Shown piece after piece: positions 33,319 to 42,207 of a stretch of DNA of 54,643 nucleotides (position 1 is its first letter; every line of letters begins with the position of its first letter). Source of the DNA: Deltaproteobacteria bacterium. Its GTDB lineage: Bacteria > Bdellovibrionota_B > Oligoflexia > Oligoflexales > Bog-1112. The translations under genes and the position numbers were made by a program. The notes beneath the pieces are model-generated. The model saw only the letters and a program-made list of their open reading frames with translations. It had not been told where the DNA came from and made no database searches. The stretch is from positions 1 to 54,643 of the forward strand of contig JACPKR010000006.1 of the NCBI GenBank assembly GCA_016186945.1. Direction: 5' to 3'.

Positions 33319-34395
33319 ATGAGAAAACTCGCATTTTTTGTCCTTTTTTTTGCCATTCCCAACTGCGCTAGAGTTCGCACCAACGAACGGGAGCCTATCA
33401 CCCCCTACCAGGCGCCCCTAACAGAAGCTCGCAGCGCTGAGGAACTGTCATGCCAAGAGGCAGGCAATGTCTGGGATGTCACGACTCACAAGTGTTTTAC
33501 CCGCCGCGCCTATTGTCTGACCAAGAAAGACGCTGTATGGCAGAACGGCAAATGCTTTGACAAAAAAGAACAGTGCGCGGCACGCGGGGATGGCTCACAG
33601 TGGCGGGAAGAGACCTGCATAAGCGCACGGGACGCTTGCCTCAAAGATCAAATGACCTGGCAAAACGATAAATGCCAAACGTCGGAAGCCCTCTGCGTCG
33701 CCAAAGGATTGATCTTCAAACTTAACGAACAAGGCGTCTGCGTTCTGAAAACCTTTCGCGAACTTTGCGACGACCCCGAACTTAACGAAGAGGCAGCCTT
33801 TACCTTGAACGCTCTCAAGGAACATTCCCGCGCACTCCTGTGCGAAAGTATCGAATCCTGGATGCAACGGCAGACGAGCTTTCGACTCGTAGGAGTAGAA
33901 AATCAGAGGAAGCTAAAAGACCTTAGCCTATTCATCGGTTTCAGTAATCTGATCGAATTGGTTCTTGAAAACAATAGCATCGAAGACTTAACCCCACTCG
34001 CATCATTGACATACCTCGAGACCTTACACCTTCAGAACAACGAAGTGAGAGACCTCGAACCCCTCAGAGGACTAAACAAACTCAAATCCCTCTACCTGGA
34101 CAGAAACAAAATCATCGAACTCAGTCACCTATCTGATCTCACTAACCTGCAAATCCTTTCCTTATGGGACAACCGGATAAGTTCCCTTACACCTCTTGCA
34201 AAACTTGGCATGTTGCGCGAGCTATATTTAAATAAAAATGATATAGGAGACGTTTCTCCACTGAAAACTCTTTCCAAACTTGAACGGCTAAGTTTGGATC
34301 AAAACCCCATCGCCATCCGCGAAAATAAAACAGACGCCAATTGCCCCAAGGAACCATGGGTCGTCAGAGTTCTCCGTACTTTCTGTATTGACTGA
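33319..34395 (+). CDS. Lipoprotein with Cys-rich repeats and leucine-rich repeats
   Basis: 358 residues. Lipoprotein signal MRKLAFFVLFFAIPNC. Residues about 40-150 hold five or so Cys/Trp repeats (SCQEAGNVWDVTTHKC, YCLTKKDAVWQNGKC, QCAARGDGSQWREETC, ACLKDQMTWQNDKC, LCVAKGLIFKLNEQGVC). Residues about 215-335 hold six internalin-type LRRs (for example LIELVLENNSIEDLTPLASL, LETLHLQNNEVRDLEPLRGL). A final Cys pair (NCPKE, RTFC) caps the solenoid. Likely surface or periplasmic protein-binding lipoprotein. The open frame begins earlier in element B, but AAAGGGG before 33319 supports this start. Confidence 0.88.
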   Translation: MRKLAFFVLFFAIPNCARVRTNEREPITPYQAPLTEARSAEELSCQEAGNVWDVTTHKCFTRRAYCLTKKDAVWQNGKCFDKKEQCAARGDGSQWREETCISARDACLKDQMTWQNDKCQTSEALCVAKGLIFKLNEQGVCVLKTFRELCDDPELNEEAAFTLNALKEHSRALLCESIESWMQRQTSFRLVGVENQRKLKDLSLFIGFSNLIELVLENNSIEDLTPLASLTYLETLHLQNNEVRDLEPLRGLNKLKSLYLDRNKIIELSHLSDLTNLQILSLWDNRISSLTPLAKLGMLRELYLNKNDIGDVSPLKTLSKLERLSLDQNPIAIRENKTDANCPKEPWVVRVLRTFCID

Positions 34396-34456
34396 TCCAA
34401 CGGATTGACGACAATAGGCTGCTATCCAGGGCTGACGCAAAGTCATGGAAAAGGTC

Positions 34457-34495
34457 GTCATTGCGAGAAGGGTGAAGCCCGACGAAGCAATCCAG
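34457..34495 (+). repeat. Short dispersed repeat C
   Basis: GTCATTGCGAGAAGGGTGAA then GCCCGACGAAGCAATCCAG; nearly identical to 3819-3857 but in the opposite orientation. It lies 36 bases before the aminotransferase start. Confidence 0.75.
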
Positions 34496-34531
34496 TCTCA
34501 CAATATTCCACACCATTTACAAGGATACTAT

Positions 34532-35845
34532 ATGAAATTAAATCCTCTAGCTCAGGAATTGAATCAGCTCATCGAACAAGAAGCTCCTATCCTCTATTCA
34601 CTCTTGTCAGATTACGGCAAGAGACTCTTCTTTCCCAAAGGGATCATCAGTCAGAGCGCAGAAGCAAAGGAACTCGCCAAAAACTACAACGCAACGATCG
34701 GAATCGCTACGGAAAACAAAGTCCCGATGCATTTGAATTGTGTCGGTCGTTTTTTTGATGAAGGCTTAACCCCGCAAGAACTTTACCCCTACGCTCCTAC
34801 CACAGGACTTATGCAGCTCCGAGTCTTCTGGAAGGAAAAACAGGAGCAAGAAAATCCAAGCATGAGAGGAAAGGTGACAAGCTTGCCCGTTGTCACAAAT
34901 GCACTAAGTCACGGGTTATCGCTTGCTGGTGAACTGTTTTGTGAAGAAGGAACTCGACTCGTTCTTGCAGACCAGTATTGGGGCAACTACAAATTCCTTT
35001 GGGGCATGAAAAGCAAATGCGAACTGGTTACCTTTCCGCTCTTTGATGATCAACTGGAATCGTTTAACTTTGATGCCTTCCGAGACACGTTAAAACGTTA
35101 CGAAGGCGAGAAGTTTGTCGTTGCGCTCAACTTCCCCAACAACCCAACAGGCTATCTGCCGACGAAAAAAGAAGCGGAGAGCATCCGGAAAATTCTTGTC
35201 GAAGCTGCAGATAGAGGCTCAAGAATGATCGTCATCTGTGACGACGCCTATTTTGGAATGACCTGGGAAGAACAATGTTTGCAGGAAAGCATGTTCGGTC
35301 TTCTTGCCGACGCTCACCCCAAGCTCCTTGCAGTCAAAGTAGATGGATGCACGAAGGAAGGCTTTATGTGGGGCTTTCGTGTTGGATTCCTGACACTGGC
35401 AATGAAGGGAGTGCCAAAGAAAGTGTTCGACGCTGTCGAAAAGAAAATCGGAGGTGCCATTCGCGCTTCCATCGCCAGTGTAAACCTACCCGGGCAAACA
35501 ATCCTGCTTAAGGCATTCAGGAGCGACACTTATCATCGAGAGCTGCAAGAGAAGAAGAATATTCTGAGAGAGCGCTATGATGCGACAAAACGGTCTGTCT
35601 ATCTTCCTCAATACGCTTCGCTGTGGGATGTCTATCCTTTTCAATCCGGTTACTTCATGACCCTTCGCCTTAAGAACGTAAATGCGGAAACACTCCGTCT
35701 CCATCTTCTCGAAAAATATGGACTTGGTGTGATCAGCGTAAACGACAGTGATTTGAGAATCGCTTTCAGTTGTTTGGAAAAAGAGGACATAAGCAAGGTG
35801 TTTGAATTGATTGCACGGGGCATACGCGACATTTTAGCGCGTTAA
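34532..35845 (+). CDS. Class I/II PLP-dependent aminotransferase
   Basis: 437 residues from MKLNPLAQELNQLIEQEAPI with AAGGA seven bases upstream. Fold-type I features: YAPTTGLMQLRVFWKEKQ, the PLP-contacting NFPNNPTGYLPTKKEAES, the Asp/Tyr in VICDDAYFGMTWEEQ, the likely Schiff-base Lys in VDGCTKEGFMWGFRVGF, and C-terminal LRIAFSCLEKEDISKV. The substrate cannot be fixed; aspartate or aromatic amino acids are typical for the group. It stands alone between the LRR lipoprotein and the symporter gene. Confidence 0.88.
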   Translation: MKLNPLAQELNQLIEQEAPILYSLLSDYGKRLFFPKGIISQSAEAKELAKNYNATIGIATENKVPMHLNCVGRFFDEGLTPQELYPYAPTTGLMQLRVFWKEKQEQENPSMRGKVTSLPVVTNALSHGLSLAGELFCEEGTRLVLADQYWGNYKFLWGMKSKCELVTFPLFDDQLESFNFDAFRDTLKRYEGEKFVVALNFPNNPTGYLPTKKEAESIRKILVEAADRGSRMIVICDDAYFGMTWEEQCLQESMFGLLADAHPKLLAVKVDGCTKEGFMWGFRVGFLTLAMKGVPKKVFDAVEKKIGGAIRASIASVNLPGQTILLKAFRSDTYHRELQEKKNILRERYDATKRSVYLPQYASLWDVYPFQSGYFMTLRLKNVNAETLRLHLLEKYGLGVISVNDSDLRIAFSCLEKEDISKVFELIARGIRDILAR

Positions 35846-35892
35846 TTTGTGTAAGCTGCTGAAATCACCAGTTTATTTATGGTCCAGCGTTG

Positions 35893-35921
35893 TTGACACG
35901 CCCGTTATTTTCCGATAAAGA
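35893..35921 (+). promoter_or_regulatory. Possible sigma-70 promoter upstream of the symporter
   Basis: TTGACA at 35893-35898 and TAAAGA at 35916-35921 with a 17-base spacer. The -35 box is perfect, the -10 box poor. It lies about 95 bases before the symporter start. Confidence 0.35.
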
Positions 35922-36014
35922 TTTTTGTATCAGTTACCCTTTGAGAAACCCCTCACATAGGATCCACTCTAATTTTTTCGTCACGTTTCATGTCACTCGT
36001 CACCTGAGGTGGTA

Positions 36015-37379
36015 ATGAGAATATTGTGGAAAGTGTTTTCGATCTGGAACAAGCAGCCTATTTGGTTAAAAACTGTTCTGGGTCTAACCCTGGGTATTGT
36101 GGGAGGTCTCCTGCTTGGTGAACAGGCAAAGGCTCTCAAACCTATCGGAAGTCTCTTCATAAACGCCATCATGATGATGGTTGGTCCTGTGATTTTTGTT
36201 TCGATTGTGGGTGGCATCATTGCCATGAAAGATCCAGTGAAGATGGGTCGCATTGCATTAAAAGCGATAGCACTTTTCGTAGTGACTACAGCTATAGGCA
36301 CAATGCTTGCTCTGTTCTTATCCTTGAAAGTTTTTGAGCCGGGAAAGAACGTTGCTTTCAATCATTTGACGAAAGACATGTCTATCGGTCCCAAGATGGC
36401 CGGTACTCCTCTCGATTGGGGGGAGACGGTAGTCGGATTGGTGCCTTCCAATGCCATATCGGCCTTCATGGAAGGAAATGTCCTTCAAATCATCATGATT
36501 TCAATATTGTTCGGATTGGCAATCAATTTTGTCGGTCCAGCCGGTCGGCCTGTAGAACGTTTTATCGAGTCCCTTTCGCAGGTCATTTATAAACTTGTAG
36601 GTATGGTGATGGAATTGACACCTTATGGTGTCTTTGCATTGATGGCAGTCATTACTGGGACACAAGGCGGAGAACTCCTTGCTGCCATGTTGAAAGTTGT
36701 GGGGATTATTTACCTGTGTCTGTTCATCATGTTGTTCTTTGTTTATAGCGGTGTTCTATGTTTCGTCTCACGTCTCAATCCTATCCCCTTTTTCAGGAAA
36801 ATGGTTGAAGCTCAACTCGTCGCCTTCAGTACGACTTCGAGTGCCGCAACCCTTCCTGTCAACATGGCGGTTGCTGAGAAAAAGCTGGGGATTCCGAAAA
36901 ATGTTGCCAGTTTTATCCTCCCTCTGGGTTCGACAATCAATATGAACGGACTGTCAACCTGTCTGGGGGTGCTTGCTATTTTTTCAGCAAATCTCTATGG
37001 AATGGAATTGTCGTTCTCCGATCTCGCTACGATTGTGTTTACATCGACAATTGCAGCGATTGGTTGTCCCGGGGTCCCTGCCGCAGGTCTGATAGTTTTG
37101 CCCATGGTTTTAGGTTCGGTCGGAATTCCTCTGGAAGTTGTCGGTATCATCGCAGGAATGAATCGAGTGATTGATCTCATGAGTACGGTTGTGAACATCA
37201 CAGGTGACACGCTCAGTGCGGTGGTGGTTGCAAAAAGTGAGGGGGATCTTGACGAGAACGTTTACTACAGAGGTTATATTCAAACTGAAAAACCCATTTC
37301 CATCGATTCATACGCGTTCGATGGTGGCTCTGAAATGGAGCCTAATTACCCACCCTTGAGAAGCTTCATTGCTGAGTAG
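36015..37379 (+). CDS. Dicarboxylate/amino acid:cation symporter (DAACS family)
   Basis: 454 residues, eight or so membrane helices plus two re-entrant loops. Signature motifs of the glutamate-transporter fold: AFSTTSSAATLPVNMAV (HP1), LPLGSTINMNGLSTCLG (TM7), IGCPGVPAAGLIVLPMVL (HP2) and MNRVIDLMSTVVNITGDTLSAVVV (TM8). It takes up glutamate, aspartate or C4-dicarboxylates with H+ or Na+. TM8 has Asp and Asn for substrate and ion binding. ATG 36015 follows TGAGGTGG. Convergent with the response regulator. Confidence 0.94.
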   Translation: MRILWKVFSIWNKQPIWLKTVLGLTLGIVGGLLLGEQAKALKPIGSLFINAIMMMVGPVIFVSIVGGIIAMKDPVKMGRIALKAIALFVVTTAIGTMLALFLSLKVFEPGKNVAFNHLTKDMSIGPKMAGTPLDWGETVVGLVPSNAISAFMEGNVLQIIMISILFGLAINFVGPAGRPVERFIESLSQVIYKLVGMVMELTPYGVFALMAVITGTQGGELLAAMLKVVGIIYLCLFIMLFFVYSGVLCFVSRLNPIPFFRKMVEAQLVAFSTTSSAATLPVNMAVAEKKLGIPKNVASFILPLGSTINMNGLSTCLGVLAIFSANLYGMELSFSDLATIVFTSTIAAIGCPGVPAAGLIVLPMVLGSVGIPLEVVGIIAGMNRVIDLMSTVVNITGDTLSAVVVAKSEGDLDENVYYRGYIQTEKPISIDSYAFDGGSEMEPNYPPLRSFIAE

Positions 37380-37391
37380 GTTCCTCAGAAC

Positions 37392-38810
37392 CTAATCCCT
37401 ATAATATTCCCTAGCGTTAATCCCATATTTTTCCAATTTGCGCAAAAGTGTAACTTTCGTCATCTTCGTGTGAGCTGCTGTCTGGTTAATACGTCCAGCG
37501 AAAGCTTTGAGAGCGCGGATAATGAACTCTCGCTCAAAACGTTCCTTCAATGCTGGGTAATTGAGAGTAGAGACCTCGGAAAGAAGTTCCTGGCTTTCCT
37601 GGTGAGGCACGGAGTCTGAGTCAGTACCTGTCTCCGACAGGCATGCGACAATCTTCTCGGGAAGAGAGGAAAGGTTGATAACCTCACTATTTTCAAGAAT
37701 GAAAGCATGTTCAATCACGTTTTCCAATTCGCGAATATTACCGGGCCAGTTGTACATACGCAGGGCGTTCATCGCTTCTTTGGAGAGTTTGAGAATATTA
37801 CGGGAGTGGGCTTTGTTGAACTTCTTGATCATAAACTCTGCAAGGGGGGGGATATCCTCGCGCCTATCTCTGAGGGGGGGTAGTGTAATAGGAAGAACAT
37901 TCAGTCGGTAGAAAAGGTCAGAACGAAAGCTCCCGTCTTTTATAAGTTGTTCGAGCGGTCGGTTTGTTGCCGCTACGATACGTGTGTCGACTTCGATTTC
38001 CTGGTTGAGACCGACGGGGGAGACAACTTTTTCTTGAAGGACGCGCAGAAGCTTGACTTGCATGGAGGAGGAAATGTCTCCAATCTCGTCGAGGAAAATC
38101 GTTCCTCCCTCTGCAAATTGAAACTTACCGATCTTGCGACGATCCGCTCCCGTGAAAGCTCCTTTTTCGTGGCCGAAAAGTTCACTTTCAATCAAGTTGT
38201 CGGGTATGGCTGCACAGTTAACAGGAACAAAAGGACCTTTGCGTCGGGCCGAGTTGAAATGAATGGCCCGCGCGACCAGTTCCTTTCCCGACCCGCTTTC
38301 CCCACGGATGAGAACAGAGGTATCGACCTTTGAGAGTTTATAAATAATGTTGAAGACGTGCTTGATTTCCGAAGAACTGCCGATCATCGTGTTTCCCTCG
38401 GCAAATTCAACGAGGGGTGCGGAAAAGGCAGCTGCTTCAACAAGTGCGCTGGCATCTCGCGCCGATTCCATGAGAGACAGGATCGTTTCCGCCTCCACCG
38501 GTTTTTCCACATAGTCATAAGCACCGTGTTTGATGGCGAGCACCGCATCTTTAACGTCAGAATGTGCGGTCAGAATGAGACAGAAAATGCGCGGGTTCAT
38601 TTCGCGAATCGTTTGCAAAGCCTGAATGCCGTTCATCCGAGGCATATTGACATCTAGTAGGACGGCGTCATATTTCTGCGGGTCGTCAGAAACTTTTTCT
38701 ACAGCTTCTAACCCGTCGGCTGCTTCCTCGATTTTATGTCCGAAGGGTTCCAGGGCCATGCGAACAGTCAGTCTCAAGGTCTCATCGTCGTCAACCACCA
38801 ACACTTGCAT
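37392..38810 (-). CDS. Sigma-54-dependent response regulator, NtrC family
   Basis: 472 residues. REC domain with phospho-acceptor Asp in [15 protein letters not shown] and [18 protein letters not shown]+ domain with Walker [16 protein letters not shown], the sigma-54 contact loop [16 protein letters not shown], Walker [14 protein letters not shown] and the sensor/arginine finger region [16 protein letters not shown]. Fis-type HTH at the C-terminus ([23 protein letters not shown]). It activates -24/-12 promoters after phosphorylation. No histidine kinase lies next to it. The perfect -24/-12 promoter at 42150 is a possible target, but nothing links them directly. Confidence 0.95.
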   Translation of the reverse strand: MQVLVVDDDETLRLTVRMALEPFGHKIEEAADGLEAVEKVSDDPQKYDAVLLDVNMPRMNGIQALQTIREMNPRIFCLILTAHSDVKDAVLAIKHGAYDYVEKPVEAETILSLMESARDASALVEAAAFSAPLVEFAEGNTMIGSSSEIKHVFNIIYKLSKVDTSVLIRGESGSGKELVARAIHFNSARRKGPFVPVNCAAIPDNLIESELFGHEKGAFTGADRRKIGKFQFAEGGTIFLDEIGDISSSMQVKLLRVLQEKVVSPVGLNQEIEVDTRIVAATNRPLEQLIKDGSFRSDLFYRLNVLPITLPPLRDRREDIPPLAEFMIKKFNKAHSRNILKLSKEAMNALRMYNWPGNIRELENVIEHAFILENSEVINLSSLPEKIVACLSETGTDSDSVPHQESQELLSEVSTLNYPALKERFEREFIIRALKAFAGRINQTAAHTKMTKVTLLRKLEKYGINAREYYRD

Positions 38811-38913
38811 GATGTTCTCCCGATTTCCAGAAGCCAGCAGAGCGACCTTAAACCCCGCCGGAAACCCGTTCGAGCCTTCCGTGAGGAAGGTCTAGTGGAA
38901 TTTTAAGATATTA

Positions 38914-39450
38914 TTATTCAAAAGGAAAGTCATCTTTCGGCCATTTTGACTCCCATGCGCAATTAAGGCCGAAGGCAAGAGCAATCGCTACCGCATCGCT
39001 TGCATCAAAGGGCAGCGCTCCCTTTTGAAAGCCCAACAAAGATTCGAGCGCGAGATTAACCTGCTGCTTGTCTGCGTGACCTTTGCCACAGACGATGCGT
39101 TTCACCGTTGTTGATGCGATCTCCCTTACAGCAATCTGACAGCGCGCCGCAGCAGAGATGAACGCCCCCCGCGCCTGCCCCAGCTTGAGGGCAGATTGCG
39201 CGTTTTTCGCCATGTAAACGTTTTCCATCACGCAGACAGACGGTTTGAACTCCTCAATCAACGTATGCATAGACGTGTGCATCAACCCTATACGTTGCCA
39301 GACCTGGAAATTTGCTTGCGCCCGCAGCACCCCCGCTTCTATGATGCGAAAATCTTGCGGACCAATCGGAGACGTTTTCACCGTCTCGATGACGGCAAAT
39401 CCAGCAAGTAGAGTGCCGGGATCAATACCAAGTATCCGTTTTGTACTCAT
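38914..39450 (-). CDS. ruvC: Holliday junction resolvase RuvC
   Basis: 178 residues. Catalytic Asp in RILGIDPGTLLAGFAVIE, Glu in VCVMENVYMAKNAQSALKLGQARGAF, and the C-terminal Asp pair in FDASDAVAIALAFGLN. The basic helix KRIVCGKGHADKQQVNLAL is typical. It cuts Holliday junctions with RuvAB, which are not in the window. Element B begins 12 bases upstream of its start. Confidence 0.96.
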   Translation of the reverse strand: MSTKRILGIDPGTLLAGFAVIETVKTSPIGPQDFRIIEAGVLRAQANFQVWQRIGLMHTSMHTLIEEFKPSVCVMENVYMAKNAQSALKLGQARGAFISAAARCQIAVREIASTTVKRIVCGKGHADKQQVNLALESLLGFQKGALPFDASDAVAIALAFGLNCAWESKWPKDDFPFE

Positions 39451-39461
39451 TATGCACGTCC

Positions 39462-39569
39462 GACACCTCCCCCCAAAAAACTTTAAATATTGAAGTTTTT
39501 AAAAAGGGGCTTGGGGAAATAACTTTTTTCAAAAAGTTTGTCCCCAAATTGATTATCTTGAATACTATG
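39462..39569. repeat. Dispersed element B, right half
   Basis: From ACACCTCCCCCCAAAAAACT through the AACTTTAAATATTGAAGTTT hairpin to TTATCTTGAATACTATGG. The left half with the CCGCGG hairpin is missing. It separates the divergent ruvC and hemB. Confidence 0.88.
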
Positions 39570-39588
39570 GATCGACTGGAGCTAAACA

Positions 39589-40596
39589 ATGCAGTTCTTA
39601 TCATCCTTTCCTGGAAAACGCATGCGTCGGATGAGGACCGACGCTTTCGCTCGTTCTCTCGTCCGTGAACATTCCCTTTCCTCAAGCGATCTCATCTATC
39701 CTCTTTTCATTCTCGATCATCCGACGCAAAAAGAAAATATAGCTTCCCTGCCAGGAATAGAACGACTAGGGCGTGACCCCCTCTTCCAAGTTGCTGAACT
39801 GTGTTTAGAGAGAAAAATCCCTGCGATTGCCTTGTTCCCTGTCGTGGGAGAAGATGAGAAGAGTTTGGGGGCAGTTGAAGCTTATAACCCCGACGGACTC
39901 ATCCCCCGTCGCATCAGGGAACTTAAGCAGCGCTTCCCTGAACTTGGAGTTATCACGGACATTGCCCTCGACCCCTACACATCCCACGGACAGGATGGAC
40001 TCATCGACGAGAATGGCCGTGTTCTGAACGATGAGACAGTCGCCATTCTGAAAAGGCAAGCCATTTGCCACGCAGAAGCAGGTGTCGACATTATAGCCCC
40101 CTCGGATATGATGGATGGGCGCATTGGTGCCATTAGAAGAAGTCTCGACGATCACGGATTTTCCAACACGAAAATACTTGCATACTCTGCGAAATTCGCT
40201 TCAAACTTTTACGGCCCCTTTCGAGATGCAGTAGGATCGTCTGGCAATTTGAAGGGAGCAGGAAAAGAAACCTATCAAATGGATCCAGCCAATATCAACG
40301 AAGCCCTGCACGAAGTTGCTCTTGACCTTCAGGAAGGCGCAGACATCGTGATGATAAAACCAGGCATCCCTTACCTCGATGTGATCTCCCGAGTGAAGGA
40401 GACTTTTGGGGTTCCCACTTTCGCCTACCAAGTTAGCGGCGAATATGCCATGTTAAAAGCAGCAGCTCACAGCGGTTACCTAAATGAACGTGCATGCGTT
40501 CTTGAGACATGGACAGCTTTCAAACGAGCAGGTTGCGATGCTATTCTTACATACTTTGCATTGGAAGCTGCTCCCTGGCTAAACTATAGTATTTGA
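39589..40596 (+). CDS. hemB: Porphobilinogen synthase (ALA dehydratase)
   Basis: 335 residues. Schiff-base lysines K202 in AYSAKFAS and K257 in VMIKPGIPYLD. The metal loop reads ALDPYTSHGQDG, with Asp in place of the Cys of zinc enzymes, so this is a magnesium-type ALAD. It joins two ALA molecules into porphobilinogen. GGAG lies seven bases before the ATG. The last codons (NYSI and the stop) are formed by the left end of an element B copy. It belongs with hemA, hemC and hemD further on. Confidence 0.97.
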   Translation: MQFLSSFPGKRMRRMRTDAFARSLVREHSLSSSDLIYPLFILDHPTQKENIASLPGIERLGRDPLFQVAELCLERKIPAIALFPVVGEDEKSLGAVEAYNPDGLIPRRIRELKQRFPELGVITDIALDPYTSHGQDGLIDENGRVLNDETVAILKRQAICHAEAGVDIIAPSDMMDGRIGAIRRSLDDHGFSNTKILAYSAKFASNFYGPFRDAVGSSGNLKGAGKETYQMDPANINEALHEVALDLQEGADIVMIKPGIPYLDVISRVKETFGVPTFAYQVSGEYAMLKAAAHSGYLNERACVLETWTAFKRAGCDAILTYFALEAAPWLNYSI

Positions 40597-40665
40597 GAAA
40601 AAGAATTTGTGGAGAGTACCTTTTTTGAAAAGTTTTTCCCAAAATTGATTATATTGAATACTATA
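40582..40665. repeat. Dispersed element B, short internal-deletion copy
   Basis: ACTATAGTATTTGAGAAAAA, AGAATTTGTGGAGAG, then directly TTTTTTGAAAAGTTTTTCCC and TTATATTGAATACTATA. Both ends are kept and the middle is missing. The hemB stop lies inside it and the next gene starts nine bases after it. Confidence 0.88.
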
Positions 40666-40673
40666 AAAGAATT

Positions 40674-41927
40674 ATGAATTTTTCAACTTATGCAGCTTTT
40701 CGTTTTTTAAGGGCGAGTCGTGAACAACGCTTCATCTCCTGGATAACGACACTTTCGATTGTCGGTATTGCCATCGGCGTAGCGACAATGATTGTCGTCC
40801 TGTCTGTGATCAACGGTTTTGAAGATGAACTGCGCAATCGTTTTCTTGCGGCAAACGCTCACGTCATGTTGTACCGCTTTCCTGCGGGGCTAAGCAGTCC
40901 TGAGAAATGGGAGCGCTCACTTCAGAAACAATTTGGAAGTGAGATCACCGGCATCTCCCCGTTCGTACATGCTGAAACGATGGGGCGTAAGGAGCATCTC
41001 ATCCATTCCGTCCTCGTGCGGGGTATCGACCCTGAGCAGAGGAAAAGAGTTCAGGATCTTGCCTCCATCGTCCGTCCAGTGGATGCCTTAGCTCTCTTGC
41101 AAGACGAAATTCGTGCCGCTGAGAAAGGCGAGCCTCTTCCCGACGCCCCTAGTATCATCCTTGGGATCAGGCTCCTTGAAACCATGAACGCAAAGGTTGG
41201 GGATCTCGTGGAATTGGTCGCCCCTCAGACGGAGTCATCAGGGGATCCTTTCAGAGATATGCAGAAATATAAGGTTGTAGGTGTCTACGACTCTGGACTC
41301 CAGCATTATGATGTAAAGCTCGGCATCCTCAGCATTCCCGCAGCCCAACAACTTTTCCAGATGGGGGAAGCGGTGACAGGTCTTGAAATAGGCTTGAAAG
41401 ACCCTGACAGAAGCCTCGAAATCGCGGCAGAACTGGATATGCGCTACAACCTTTCTGTCAAGGAATGGCAATCCTACAACCGCCCTATCTTCGAAGCGAT
41501 GAGGACAGAACGTCTTGTCATAGCTCTCATCGTTGCGTTGGTGGCTTTTGTCGCAAGCTTCAACATCCTAACCACTCTCTTTGTGACAGTAACTCAGAAG
41601 CAGAGGGAGATATCCCTTTTCAAAGCAATCGGTGCAAGCAACGGACAAATTCTCATGCTTTTTCTAACGCAAAGTTCCTTCATAGGTTTTTTCGGTGGTG
41701 CCCTCGGGATCTTACTAGCCCTTGGGCTGGGTTTCATTATCGAGCACTATCAAATTGTCGACCTGCCTGACATCTACCTCCTCGCCAAGCTTCCTGTCGA
41801 ATACGACTGGCGCGTATACCTGGGCGTCACCCTTGGCGGGGTGCTGATAGCTGCCCTGGCTGGTCTCTACCCTGCCTGGTCGGCCACTCGGGTGACCCCT
41901 AACCTGGGCCTTATGGAAAACGTGTAA
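40674..41927 (+). CDS. Lipoprotein-releasing ABC permease, LolC/LolE family
   Basis: 417 residues. One N-terminal helix (SWITTLSIVGIAIGVATMIVVLSVINGFEDELRNR), a large periplasmic domain (about 50-265) and three C-terminal helices (IALIVALVAFVASFNILTTLFV, MLFLTQSSFIGFFGGALGILLALGLGF, YLGVTLGGVLIAALAGLYPAWSA). The coupling segment KQREISLFKAIGASNGQI is typical. The family extracts lipoproteins from the inner membrane for LolA. Neither LolD nor a second permease is adjacent, so the ATPase must be elsewhere. The many lipoproteins in this window are its likely clients. Confidence 0.93.
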   Translation: MNFSTYAAFRFLRASREQRFISWITTLSIVGIAIGVATMIVVLSVINGFEDELRNRFLAANAHVMLYRFPAGLSSPEKWERSLQKQFGSEITGISPFVHAETMGRKEHLIHSVLVRGIDPEQRKRVQDLASIVRPVDALALLQDEIRAAEKGEPLPDAPSIILGIRLLETMNAKVGDLVELVAPQTESSGDPFRDMQKYKVVGVYDSGLQHYDVKLGILSIPAAQQLFQMGEAVTGLEIGLKDPDRSLEIAAELDMRYNLSVKEWQSYNRPIFEAMRTERLVIALIVALVAFVASFNILTTLFVTVTQKQREISLFKAIGASNGQILMLFLTQSSFIGFFGGALGILLALGLGFIIEHYQIVDLPDIYLLAKLPVEYDWRVYLGVTLGGVLIAALAGLYPAWSATRVTPNLGLMENV

Positions 41928-41929
41928 TT

Positions 41930-42064
41930 TCCTTGGAGGAACCAGCTGCGCAGTTTCCTCCAAACCACCTCCTTGCCGTAATGGGCGAGGGAACCGTCGC
42001 TCCCCCATGATTTTTCTTGGAGGAACCAGCTGCGCAGTTTCCTCCAAACCACCTCCTTGCCCCA
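41930..42064. repeat. Two partial copies of element A
   Basis: CTTGGAGGAACCAGCTGCGC and the following TTTCCTCCAAACCACCTCCT occur twice (41933-41977 and 42016-42060), separated by GTAATGGGCGAGGGAACCGT. The terminal arms are largely missing. It begins just after the LolC/E stop. Confidence 0.85.
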
Positions 42065-42149
42065 GATGAAATAACTTGCGTTTCCTTCAAGTGTCGAATA
42101 AATTGACACCCGGATTCCCTAAGTGACTGAAATTTCAAGACTCCTTATG

Positions 42150-42165
42150 TGGCACAGAGTTTGCT
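42150..42165 (+). promoter_or_regulatory. Sigma-54 (-24/-12) promoter, consensus match
   Basis: TGGCACAGAGTTTGCT matches the TGGCACR-N4-TTGCW consensus at every fixed position, with GG and GC 12 bases apart. It lies 42 bases before the ATG of the secreted HNH-like protein, with AAAGG (a ribosome binding site) between. The gene should therefore need sigma-54 and an NtrC-type activator. Confidence 0.85.
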
Positions 42166-42207
42166 TCAATATTACGTAAGAGTCCTTTCTTTTTTAAAGG
42201 TATATAT

